Source: Gerris lacustris (lineage: Eukaryota; Arthropoda; Insecta; Hemiptera; Gerridae). Taken from it: a stretch of DNA of 64,000 nt. A program made the translations under genes and the position numbers. Below the pieces are notes generated by a model that saw only the letters and a list, made by a program, of their open reading frames with translations, did not search any database and was not told the DNA's origin. This document shows positions 11,541 to 22,408 of the stretch, in pieces (the first letter of the stretch is position 1; every line of letters begins with the position of its first letter). The DNA is taken from the NCBI GenBank assembly GCA_951217055.1, contig OX578280.1, positions 992,001 through 1,056,000 of the forward strand, in the 5' to 3' direction.

Positions 11541-12465
11541 TATTCGCACACTTGGAAGAAGAGTGTCACAACTCAAAAAACATAACTTTTCAGGAGAGCA
11601 CTTTAAAGTTTTTAAAAAGTTTACACGTGTCAAACTGTATTATTTATTTAAATAATCTTAAACTTTTTTATTTTATTTTAATAATTATAGTTTTAACTTT
11701 CATTACATATTAAGATTTCATAAATTTTTTAATTACCTCTATTAATTTTAAATTATTAATTTAAAAAATACCCAAAAGTGTCGTTATTCTTTTAAAAATA
11801 CCCAAAAGTGTCGTTATTCTTTTAAAAATACCCAAAAGTGTCGTTGTTCTTTTAAAAATACCCAAAAGTGTCGTTATTCTTTTAAAAATACCCAAAAGTG
11901 TCGTTATTCTTTTAAAAATACCCAAAAGTGTCGTTATTCTTTTAAAAATACCCAAAAGTGTCGTTATTCTTTTAAAAATACCCAAAAGTGTCGTTATTCT
12001 TTTAAAAATACCCAAAAGTGTCGTTATTCTTTTAAAAATAAAAATATTTTAGACTAAGAACGACACATTACCTAATAGTACAAAATAATACTATTATTTT
12101 AACCACTAATTTTGAAGATAGACTGACTCTTTTATAAATATGTCACTATTGTTGTAAAAAAAGTTTACTTAACTTACAGGAAATATTGTTTCAACAGCAA
12201 AAGTGTCACTGTTTCACTATCATCGCACTACCTTTCTCATTGACAACTTGACCACAACTAAGTTATGTCTCTGTTCCGCCAACTTAATCTTGATATCACT
12301 GATAACCATAATGACACTACTGCTATCTAGTGGAAAACTATTAAAATAACGGCTTAGGACGTTATTCTACCAAAAAGAGGTCGCTTTTTTATATCCATTT
12401 TCAAAAAAATAAAAAATAGAATTTTTTTGAGTTGTGTCACTTTTCTTCCGTGTGTGCGAGTATGT
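11541..12465. mobile_element. Terminal-inverted-repeat element enclosing a 30-bp array
   Basis: The left end at about 11545-11583 (CGCACAC-GGAAGAAGAGTG-CACAACTCAAAAAA pattern) is the inverted match of about 12421-12462 (TTTTTTGAGTTGTGTCAC-TTTCTTCCGTGTGTGCG pattern), roughly 37 bases with few mismatches. Between them lie a short AT-rich frame, the 30-bp array at 11761-12040 and unique sequence. No transposase and no clear target duplication. Confidence 0.62.
11761..12040. repeat. 30-bp minisatellite, about 9.3 near-perfect units
   Basis: The unit is TTTAAAAATACCCAAAAGTG followed by TCGTTATTCT. Only one internal unit carries a change (TCGTTGTTCT at about 11841-11850). Because 30 is divisible by three, the minus strand stays open and spells a repeated decapeptide (GIFKRITTLL); this is not a gene. 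Confidence 0.95.
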
Positions 12466-13830
12466 CCAATTAGATGAAATAAGTCAGGGAAAAAATATAA
12501 TAAAGAATTCGGGTTTCTAAATAAAAACATTGTAATAAATACGGTTTGACGGTAATAATATTACCCATATCAAAAATTTCATTAGTAACTAACCTCGTCA
12601 ACAACCGCTGCTTCCAATTCTATTCAGGAAAATATGCAGAGAGAGTAATCAAGGTAATACTTCTCGAGGGCTGGAGACAAGAAAGGGGGGAAGGAGATAC
12701 GAAGGAATTAGACGATGATGGAATTGTAAAGGAGATAGAGAAGATAATGGCGGACCCTGTATTACAATGAATATTCAAATCCGGTCTCCCTGTCTAGAAC
12801 CCCTCGGACAGGCAAGCAAACAGCGTGAAGCACCGGCACAACGAGATCCCATTTCAACATTACCCGCCGCCATTAATAAACCTTCTATAATATCTAAATA
12901 TGAAATTCTCCTCTCAGGAAGAGAAAAGGTTCTACTTGCCCAGCGCTACAAGACCGCATGGTTACAACTGCCGTTCCCTTCGATATTAACGACCGTATTG
13001 TGTACTAATATGATTCCGTGAACACATTTCATTATAAGGAACAATTATCACGATTAATTTCGGAATAGTTGAGCAACACGATAATTAATAACGTCTAATA
13101 AAACATGTAAACTCAAACGGCAAAATCAATTAATTTACTGTTTCAACTACTGATTGCAGAAGCTAATATTAATTAGAACACGTTATTCGGCAGTATTTAG
13201 TAAACTTGATATTGACGGATTAAGTATCGATATATTGATACTTGAAACATCGAAAAATTTGCACCCTTAACGAAGAAATTTATTTCTTCATAAAAAGACA
13301 AAAAATAGTCTATCGACAATAAAAGAAATAGGTGCAGAAGATCTACTATGGGCTAATTATGACCTACCATTTAAATTTCGTTAAAATCGGACGTGTAGTT
13401 ATTAAGATAACTTATCGGGAGATTTGTTATAAAAATAAAAGTAAAATTTATAAAGAGAATCATTTACCTTATTTATAGCAAATTGGATTTATTTTTATAC
13501 TGATATTAAATTTGTTAATATTCTATTTTTATTAACCGAAAAGATCAGTCCTAATGAAACACAAATACATGTTTAATAGCACTTCACCTCATGAAAATCC
13601 TTTATAATTCTGTCTGTAATAATCCCGGTAGAGAAGTAAAGATGTATAAAAACCAGAGGCTTACAGCCGCCGACAGGAGAGACTTATAATCTCGCTACAT
13701 AACCTTATTGCTTTTCCATTAATGTATCAATCGATAAAATCAACTCGAAATTTTCAATTAATTTTAAATGGAACTTCACTCCCAGTTGAATCTCGCTTTC
13801 TCAAATTGTGAAAGATCTAAATGATAAGCG
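12466..13830. other. No gene recognised; two adjoining short frames
   Basis: The + strand frames at 12546-12770 and 12767-13021 lie in a patch of balanced composition. The first ends in an acidic stretch (GDTKELDDDGIVKEIEKIM). They overlap in different frames and match no family I know. They could mark an exon or unique non-coding DNA. The remainder is AT-rich. Confidence 0.25.
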
Positions 13831-14216
13831 TTATAATATCATACAAGTGTGGCAACACTGGAACAATATTATAATATCATCATCCCATGCAAGTGTGGCA
13901 ACACTAGCACAATATTATAATATCATCCCATGCAAGTGTGGCAACACTGGCACAATATTCTAATATCATCCCATACAAGTGTGGCAACACTGGCACAATA
14001 TTATAATATCATCCCATACAAGTGTGGCAACACTGGCACTATATTATAATATCATCCCATATAGGTGTGGCAACACTTGGACAATATTGCAAAATCATGC
14101 CATAAAAGTGTGGCAACACTGGCACAATATTGCAATATCATCCCATACAAGTGTGGTAACACTAGTACAGTATTATAATATCGCCCCATAAAAGTGCGGC
14201 TACACTTTTGCCGGAC
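13831..14216. repeat. 43-bp minisatellite, about 9 units
   Basis: The unit contains CAAGTGTGGCAACACTGGCA, then CAATATTATAATATCATCCCATA. The core AGTGT-GGCA-ACACT is a hairpin. Units diverge by point changes and the last (about 14190-14216) is most degenerate. Confidence 0.9.
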
Positions 14217-15410
14217 ACTTTTATGACTTATTAAACTTAATTTCACAAAATTATCCAGTTATACGTCTTTGTTATATAGAAGGATATTCACTTTTAGTAA
14301 TTATCTATTTAATGATTATACTGTGGATTATTTAACAGTGGATTTTTTGTTGTGTTTTCACGGACACTTATTATATTTTACACTACATACAAAATTCTAT
14401 TGATTTTATAATCATAAGAAGGATGCATATAATGACTGACTGTGACATTATATGTCAGCGTCAGTCATCTTATAAAAAAATTACTTTGATTAGTAGTTAC
14501 GCCAACAAAGGAGCGATGTGTCGCTGCAGACAAGGTAATACAACGTTACCATTATTTAATTTTTGAGTTCTTATTATTCAAAAATAAGAAAATCTCGGTA
14601 AAAAAATATAAACTATCTTTAAATACGTATATTGAATTAATGCAGTTAGTTTTTAAGCAAGTAAATAATGAGACGTGGGGATCCACTGCAATAATTAAAA
14701 GCAAAAGTAATACATCAAGATTAAGCTTTACAGGTATTTGAACAAAAGGATTTTCGCTTAAGTCCAAAGCAGAGAGAGAGAGGGAGAGGAGAGCTTAAAA
14801 AAAAATAATGAACGGCTTTTCACGTGGAATTAGCCTAAAAAGGGGGAAATGAGCAAGACTGAGACAAATTTTAACTGCAGACTTTAATTAAAAGCTCTAA
14901 TCCATTGAGATCAGGGTTGGGATTTATGGTTAACTGCAGGAGGACACGTGGGAACGAGCTCGCTGGCTCACGAGGAGGTAATGGAGGAGAGTTAATGTCA
15001 CGCTGTAGATCACTAGCTATCAACACATGCACATTACCGGCAGCGTGTACTGCAAATATCAACAAGCGATAATCCTCCCCGTCCGCTCCTTAATAGTTTC
15101 AAGAATAAATCATCCCATTAATAACAGACCGTAGAGCAACCCTAAAAAAGAGGACGACAAGCTTCGGCAGCAAAATAACCAGTTTTTTCGCACCATTGTG
15201 CTACCAGATGCAATCCAATTATTTACACGGATTTTTTACCTCGCTATATGGGGTTGTTTTTTAGTCTATTTTTTTATGCAATGACAACAGGTAGCGTGAA
15301 AAAAAAAATCTATAGGAAAAAACGAAAATTTAATGATCAGTTTGTGTGTCGAACTGTGTATGTAATCGTACAGTTGGAATTATACTTTTAAATAATTATT
15401 AAAAAAAAGA
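14217..15410. other. Unique stretch with CNE-like block
   Basis: AT-rich until about 14860. The block 14860-15170 is of mixed composition with a TTTAATTAAAA core and no long frame. A small inverted pair, CTGCAGACTTTAATT / GTTAACTGCAG, borders its start. Possible conserved non-coding element, inference only. Confidence 0.28.
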
Positions 15411-15499
15411 AAGTTATCACCTAAAAATATGATTAATGCCTCAGTCTATGCTATATATACATAGACTAAAGCATTAATCTTATTTTTAGGTGATAACTT
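15411..15499. mobile_element. Hairpin element, arms about 38 bp
   Basis: AAGTTATCACCTAAAAAT at 15411 is mirrored by ATTTTTAGGTGATAACTT ending near 15499. Arms meet in a short TA-rich centre (CTATATATAC). Mismatches are few. A miniature foldback. Confidence 0.7.
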
Positions 15500-17698
15500 A
15501 ATTTTGATTATTGTATTACAGGAATAAATGAAAGTAGTTTTAAACAATGTTTGCATGAGGTGAATGCTATTGAATTATTTTAGTTTCTTCTACAGCCGTC
15601 ATGAGGCAATTTTAGTGTTAGTTTTCTCTGTCTAGACTTGTTTTTGTAATCAACATAATGCTGTTTCAACTCTAGGGTAACCAGAAATTTCCGTCACGGA
15701 ATAAACGTTCTAAAAAATGTGACGATCTTGAATATCGTGCTAGGATGTTAAAATATAATAGGAGGTAGATTGGTTTTCACTTGTATTAATTGTAGTACCA
15801 TATTTGGACGATAGAAGTTAAATAATTCATATAAAATGATATCAGAGCTGCTAGCGGACCAAATGTTAATAAAAATGGACTAATGTTTGATAATTTCACA
15901 CCTTAAGATCCATCCACTATATCAGTTGGACAAATGTAAACGGGTTTCCTCCACTTCACTTGAAAACATTGAAATGCCGATATGAGGGTTCAATGCCCAA
16001 AAAACATATCCATGGTTCAATGTTTTTCCATGAAATGGAGGAAATGAGTAATGTTTCAACACTTTTCTTGTTTTCGTACGAGTTTGCTCAAATTCCGCTT
16101 TCATTAGGCAATTGCTCATTTAATTGGTGGCAGTCAATTCTCGTTTTCGTATCTTAGTTTCCTCTTTCTCATCTATTTAGTAAAATTGAGGTTTTGCTCG
16201 TCACCTCCCTTTTATTTCTCCTTGTAATACGTTATTATCTCATCAAAGAACTTTTGACAATGGCAAATTATCGTTTGACAATTATTTTTATGAATTTAGC
16301 TTTTCCTTTAGCATTGAAACTAATTGTATGATTATTTTCCTTGTGATTTGGTGCGAAGCAACTGACTTCATTAAAACAGAGAAAATGGTAGCAATAAAAT
16401 CTCTGATTTCAGAAAGTCCAAGACAGAAATCCGTTTCAAACTTCAGGGAACATTTTTGGTTCCGTGTCGGTCAGATGCTCAAATTATGCGAACCGACATA
16501 TTTAAAACAACCATCCTTGTGAGTTTAGATTATTTACATTACTTATAAGAACATACATCCTAACTCTAGACAATGTTTTTTCTTTATCTCATGATTTTGA
16601 TAACTACAGTATTTTTATCTATGATACGCTTCTAATATATTAATATTTTGAAACAAAATCATCACGGTTTTTCAAAACTTACTAATTTAAGCCGGTGTAA
16701 GAACGAAAAGAATATAAAATTCCGTGTATCGTAACAGGAAGGCTCCGAGAGGGGGGTAAGGTTGACGTAAAAAGCAACAATATAACCAGAGCAAGTCTAG
16801 CGTGTAGGGGCAACACCACGTTACCAGCACAATAAATCAAACAGGACAGGGCTTTAGATTCTGACCAATGGTTTGGAAACATAGAGATACAAACCTAGAA
16901 TACAGGCTCACCCCCCCTCTACACAACACATCCTTTCTCTACTCTGTACATTGTCTATGTATATAACTTACCATCCTCGGTACTAGCTGTATAGATAGCC
17001 CGATATCTTTCCGGCAAAAAAAAAGAAGCTCAGGCAATTTCAACGCGAATTAGAGCGCACAACTCAAATTTTATTACTTTGTCCTCCCAGCCAGCTTTTA
17101 GTGAATATCGTTATGTTTGGACAATTGCCATGTTATTGAAAAAATACCTTATTTACGATTTCCAAACAATATAATCTATCGCATTGTTAAATCGTATGAA
17201 ATAACAACGATGCATTTTCGATTTGTTAAAACAAAGTAGAATTTTTATAGGTTCGTAACAATTCAGATAAATAACAATGTGTAACTCCAATGAAACGACA
17301 ATAAAAACACAAATTTAATAGAATCCAAACAGAAACAGGTCAGAGGATTAATATAATGGAGACGACGAAACAAAAACACTCCACTTTGTCCAATATTTCC
17401 AATTTATTAGATTCTACACCTTTTCGTGCTTCAATTAAATTTTATATTAAACATTTTATTAAAAAAGAAACAAAATGTAAAAATAATCTTACCCTATGGA
17501 GAATCAAACCCTTACCTCCATTAACAATTAATGGTATTGTCTAAAATGAACTATAAATTAAGATATTTCTAATCAATATAGTCGAACCCGTTTTTGAGAG
17601 ATAATTATGTTTCTCAAAATGTTCGGGGGTAACCCTCCTAAATTTAGGAGAGATTTTTATCTGTTAAATTTCACACAATTTCAGCGCATGCTTTATTA
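15500..17698. other. Mostly unique, no gene recognised
   Basis: Contains an R5 fragment at about 16395-16500 (CCAAGACAGAAATCCGTTTC) and a patch of balanced composition at about 16690-16990. Short frames at 15922-16157 on both strands are not convincing. Confidence 0.3.
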
Positions 17699-18233
17699 AG
17701 CGGCCTACACACATGGGAACTTGGTTCGTCCGAACCAAGTTCCCATGTGTGTAGAGGTAAACGAACCAAGTTCGTGATATACTTGGTCTTCCATCGGGTT
17801 GGAAAACATTTGTTCGGTTCGCCGACAGAGCGAACCAAGTTCGCCTGTGAGTAGAGGACACGAACCGATGTTGGTCATTTTATCAGAATAGACACCCTGA
17901 CTCTACATCTCCGACTTATTTGTTCCTTTTTACTTCTTTTAACACTGGTTTTTTTTTAACGCTGTTTTTTCCCCTTGTTTTTCTAAAGCTGTTTCTTTTA
18001 ACTCCGTTTTTAACTCACTGTTTTTAACGCTTTCTTGTGTTTTTTAACGCTGTTTTTCCCCCCTTGTGTTTTTCTAAAGCTGTTTCTTTTAACTCCGTTT
18101 TTAACGTTGTTTCAGCTCAGTTGAGAGGGAAACTGACGATTATTCAGTTGTTCGTGTCACTCTCTACTGTGTGCAGAGAGCGGACCCCACGAACTTGGTT
18201 CGCCGAACCACTTTCCCATGTGTATAGGCCGCT
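17699..18233. mobile_element. Inverted-repeat MITE, TTA-flanked (535 bp)
   Basis: The left end AGCGGCCTACACACATGGGA and the right end TTCCCATGTGTATAGGCCGCT are inverted repeats of about 30 bases. TTA directly borders both sides; the shared flank is TTATTA. TTA duplications fit PIF/Harbinger, but TTATTA leaves other families open. The left side holds a second, near-perfect hairpin around 17706-17752 (GAACTTGGTTCG-TC-CGAACCAAGTTC). The interior has two copies of a pyrimidine-rich unit at about 17957-18018 and 18038-18105. Confidence 0.68.
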
Positions 18234-19425
18234 TTATTACGTTAAGAGAGACTTTTTAAAAATAACTTTTTTTGGGCTGGGGGAAACGTGATCATACGTC
18301 AAAATCGTGTTTGCGCCATCCTTTCGTTAAAAAGTAAAAATATCGTTCCATATAAGCAAAACACACGATTTGATGTTCTGTTCGGTACGACTGAGCACGG
18401 GAAGGCTATCTTTGGATCTCACTTTGGATCATCGTTACCGAGGTTTTACTTGGCTTCAAATGTTTGTAAAACGAAATACGGAATAATTTATTTGTTATGC
18501 AATATGTTATTATTAAAAGTCATACAATTCGAATACATTTCTAAACTCTTGTAAAATTCTAATATAATAATTTATTTAAAACGTGAGCTGATAAGAGTAA
18601 CTGTAGTCCTGCTATCAGGTATTATGCTGTCACTATTTGATATGATAATGATAAATCCAATAAGCCTCAACTGTCTCATATTTATTTTTTTACTTATGAT
18701 TTAAAATTTAATTTTAAAATAAATAATATAAACTGATGACACATGTAATACAAGTGTTGAAATTGACTTAAATTAAAATTATGTTAATAAAATATCGAAT
18801 TAATATTAAAACTGACACTCTTCATTGTAGATTAACCATCAAAACGAATCAAATAACTCTAATCAAATCATTAAAAATTCCCGTCAAGTACTTGCCAGCA
18901 AACTACTAAAAGGGATTCTTCGGTCATAAAAATTCTATTTTTTTTTTCTTACGTAAACATATATACAAAGTTGCATTTTGTAGGAACATGGTGTGCATAA
19001 TATCCTTTAGCACTATAGGTATGCACTTATTTGGTTCTTTTGGGGGTAAAATGGCCGCCATTTTGGAAACGCGATGAATATTTGTGATCTGAATTTCAAT
19101 ACCTTTAAAATGATACGCCTCTCAGAAATTACAAAATATAAAAATTTCTGGGCCACCATATTTTATCCACTATCTCGGAAACCGGAACTTTTGTTTCGTC
19201 GCAAAATCGTCCCTACCGGAATCGCATACCTGAGCAGAAGCGATGTGCTCAGAAGGTTGAAATTATTGGACCTTTTATGTGACCTTATGAGGACAAATTT
19301 AGGAATCCATTTCGAATTTCATTAAACATTTGCAAGAATATTTATAGATACGAACCGAAACCAATAATATTCGTCGATGTATGAAACGTATTCCTGTCGG
19401 GAAATTTTATATTTGAAGAAATAAT
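18234..19425. other. AT-rich unique stretch, no gene recognised
   Basis: The + frame at 18288-18554 has no recognisable domain. The part at about 19045-19330 (ATGGCCGCCATTTTGG and following) has the style of an old repeat but no close second copy here. Confidence 0.25.
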
Positions 19426-20002
19426 AGTACATTACGCGTCGAGTGCGGAAAGTAGCATTTTGCATGCTAGTGTGGAGTTTGCACCAGAGAGATAGCGAGG
19501 GTAGTAAAACCACACGAGCAATGCAAAATGCCGTTTTCCCACGAGTTGCGTACCGTACTTTATCTACGATTGTTAGATTTAAATAATAAATACAGAAAAA
19601 AATAAACTTTCTATATGTAAGTTCGTATCTCTCTCTTGATAAAAATGGCATTAATTCTTGAGTTGTATTTTTTGCCGAATTAATTATTTCTGGAGGAGAA
19701 TTATTCTCCACATTTTCGTCAAAGTCACTTGATTCACTCATTGTTTTTCACTAAGAACTCGATTTAAACAATTACTTTAATAAAAGAACAGCAAATTAGT
19801 TTTGTTAAATGTAAACAAACTCTCTAATCGTGCGTAAAGCTAAAGAATTCCTCTTCTTTACCACACTAGGGTGGTAAAGAAGAGGTATTCTTCAGAACTA
19901 TGAGACGCGCATGCGCAATGAATACAAGTACGTAAAGAATCACTTTCTACGCATCTAAACAGAGATACAATGTTTACATTTCGTATCAATCGTAGATAAA
20001 AT
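19426..20002 (-). mobile_element. R7 element, copy 1
   Basis: Runs from AGTACATTACGCGTCGAGTG to TTCGTATCAATCGTAGATAA. On the minus strand it carries a small frame starting at 19741 that opens MSESSDFDENVENN and includes RERYELTYRKFI. The leader part contains an imperfect form of the family palindrome (about 19851-19899) and the GCGCATGCGC motif. Other copies: 31437-32022, 35866-36300, 51530-52102, 59717-60278. Confidence 0.72.
19437..19741 (-). pseudogene. R7 mini-ORF, possible recombinase N-terminal remnant
   Basis: About 100 residues. The first 50 (acidic start, then ELMPFLSRERYELTYRKFI) are preserved in several R7 copies with changes partly at third codon positions. The SxERYExxYxKF pattern resembles the N-terminal helical domain of Crypton-type tyrosine recombinases found in arthropods; this is recognition from memory and is tentative. 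No catalytic R-H-R-Y region follows, and the downstream translation is of repeat DNA. The open frame runs past the element edge to 19322. Confidence 0.35.
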
Positions 20003-20825
20003 AATGTATCGTTCTCAGAGTTCACAATGCTTTAATTTCCTGTAGTAAGCTTGGAAGCAAACTGGGGCTAAATTTAAACAGAAATTAATGTAACAGAAAA
20101 AAAAGGAAAAAATATATATGAAAATGAAAACTAGTATAAACAATCATAAATCCACTCAACAGGAAAAGGTTGGAAGAAAATTATTTAATTACAGCAATGG
20201 AAAAGTAAAATGTTCATTTAAAACGCAATAAACACGAGAAATTCAATTGAGCACATAAATTAGAGGAAGGAAAGGGAGGGGGGGGGGGGGGGGGGGTAGG
20301 ATTGGATTTACAAGAATTAATTAAAAGACTCGAAAACTTAAAAACCGAAAAAAAATTAATTAAGTACTATAATAAAATAATTACGGCAGTAAATGCTTTT
20401 TAAAATAATGAAAAAAAAGAAGATAAAATTAAAGAACGCTATTATCATTTGAACATTCATGAGATTTAGGGTTTTTTTTTTTTTTTTTTTTAAAAAAGCA
20501 TCTGTATTGTTACGATAATAGATAGCAAAAGAGAAAGAAAAATTTAAAAAAAAAGTTTACAAAAAATAATATAAAATAATTAATTATGGCGAAATAAATG
20601 AGGGAAGATTTAATTCATTCGCGAATGTTGTGTTCATTACAGCTGGCTATTTTTATCTCGACATTAAAATTATTATTTGTTATAACTTTTTTTAACACGA
20701 AATTCATTTTCAACCGAGTAGAGGTTAGAACGGAGAAATAAAACAGACTTTTTTAAAATTTTAATTTAAAAGTAAAATCCCATCAAAAAATAATAAAAAT
20801 TTACTATAACATGCTTGTAAAACCT
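20003..20825. other. AT-rich stretch with G19 tract, no gene
   Basis: Contains an R5 fragment at about 20020-20060, a G19 tract (20278-20296), a T-rich run near 20470-20490 and otherwise simple A/T-rich sequence. Confidence 0.35.
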
Positions 20826-21186
20826 ATACCCCGCCACCTGGGTGGCGCTACCCGGACGTCAATGAGAATAGATGGAACCTGTCACACGAGGTGGCGCCAC
20901 CTGCCGGGTGGCACTACACGGTCGACCGTCCGACGGTCTAGCCGCCACCCACAGGTGGCGCCACCCGGTCAACCCATTGTTTTCAATTGAGCCTGTCACA
21001 CGTCGCAAGCCAAGTCCCTGCCACTCAGCCCCCACTCCTTCAATCAAATATAGGGGAAATCAAATCTGGGGCTGACTGCATCCCTCATATAAGTGGGTGA
21101 CGCAAGTCAGGTGGCGGGAGCAAGTGGCATCAACCAGGTGGGCGCCACCCAGGTGGCGCTACCCGGGTGGCGAAGTGTGTCACTAG
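20826..21186. mobile_element. GC-rich element built of GGTGGCGCCACC motifs
   Basis: Left end CGCCACCTGGGTGGCGCTACC and right end GGTGGCGCTACCCGGGTGGCG are imperfect inverted repeats. The palindrome GGTGGCGCCACC and half-sites recur at least six times. It is sharply bounded by AT-rich DNA. Open frames on both strands reflect GC richness. Probably a non-autonomous DNA transposon; superfamily unknown. Confidence 0.5.
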
Positions 21187-21435
21187 CCTTAAAGTAATTG
21201 TCGGGCCATGAATTCAAGGAAATAGGTGCTAAGAGACTCGTATAAATTGTCTACTAATTAGTGTGGCACATAGCTTCCTCGCATCCTACGATCGGATGAA
21301 TGGTCACATGTGAATTCAAAATATCCTTAATAACTTTTAAATGTGGGTGTCAGTAATAAAAAGTTTGAGAACAAGCGGAACGGAGGGAACTTCACGGAAC
21401 TTTTCATCCGGATGTCATCACATTCAGAAAAAGTG

Positions 21436-22288
21436 TTACTTCTAAATTTCTCATATAAAGAGAAAGTATTGTGATGGCGCGAAAATTCGATTTTGAGATT
21501 TTGATGGATTTACACGTTTCGAGGTCCCCTGAGTCCAAAAAAGTGGTTTTTAAAAAATGTCTGTCCGTCGTCTGTCGTCTGTCGTCTGTTGTCTGTCGTC
21601 TATACAGACGCCTGGAGCCTAAACTACTGGGCCGATTTTGACGAAATTTGGCATACATGTTCAGAAAAATCATACCCCGAGGCAAAATCGAGACATTAAT
21701 TTTAGCTCCAAATTTAGGGGCGCTACCCCCCAAAAACTCTGAAAAAAACGAGAAAAAAAATTATTTCTCAAAAACGGTTCAGACGATTTTGATTAAAAAA
21801 TTCTAAAATGTAGTCCATTTAAATACGAATCCAACTATATAAGTCGTTTTCCCGGGAAAAATCTAGTTCCTGAGAAAAAAGCTTAAAACGCGGACAGAGA
21901 GAGCCCGGGTTCGATTCCCCACCCGGGAGAAGTTATTTTTATGATAAATTTTGATGAAATGCTCAATAATAATTTAATGTACGTACGAAAACTAATAAAT
22001 GGAAAACACTGGGCTAAATAATAATGAACTCGTTGTCCTGCGCTCCTGTCGGCAAGACGGAGGTTTGGCATAAATGGGCCGCTTCCGGTTCTCTTCTCGT
22101 CAACTGAAGGTCTGAGATCGATCCTAGAATATGCCAAATATGTTGGGATATATTTCTTGGTTTGAAGGCATGTGAGAGAGAGTTGAGGAATTGCACTCTA
22201 AATGTGGAAGCGGAATATTGGGAGAGTAACATAGCATGAAGGTATAATAAATTGTTTGTACCGCTAATGACCCACGTGCAGTCGAAGC

Positions 22289-22358
<70 letters not shown>

Positions 22359-22408
22359 ATGAACTCGTATATGAGAAAGTTTGTCTGAGTTGTCTCGGAC
22401 CGATTTTT
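21436..22408 (+). repeat. R6 repeat with tRNA-like B box, split by an insert
   Basis: Family of about 650 bp with a CTGTCGTCTGTC-type array, a GGGGGCGCTACCCCCCAAAA segment and GGGTTCGATTCCCC (21908-21921), which matches an RNA polymerase III B box/T-arm. It is interrupted at 22034-22355 and resumes at 22356. Other copies: 38500-39092 (minus), 43806-45137 (split), 46935-47356, and a decayed one at 54110-54416. Confidence 0.75.
22034..22355 (+). mobile_element. Poly(A)-tailed retroposed insert with 13-bp duplication
   Basis: About 260 bases of non-repetitive sequence followed by an A64 run (22293-22356). ATAATGAACTCGT occurs directly before (22021-22033) and after (22356-22368) and is single in uninterrupted R6 copies, so it is a target duplication. 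The 3' part (ACCGCTAATGACCCACGTGC) resembles 3' ends of insect non-LTR elements. It could be a 5'-truncated LINE, a SINE or a processed transcript. LINE-type machinery is inferred. Confidence 0.85.

Noticed and set aside
11761..12015. Minus-strand protein made of repeated GIFKRITTLL
   Set aside because: Produced by a 30-bp tandem array whose unit length is divisible by three; no promoter or composition of a gene.
12546..13021. Two adjoining + frames as a gene
   Set aside because: Different frames, no recognised domain, no clear splice signals joining them; kept only as an unassigned region.
21883..22232. Minus frames across the R6/poly(A) insert junction
   Set aside because: They span an insertion boundary shown by target duplication and cannot be one gene.
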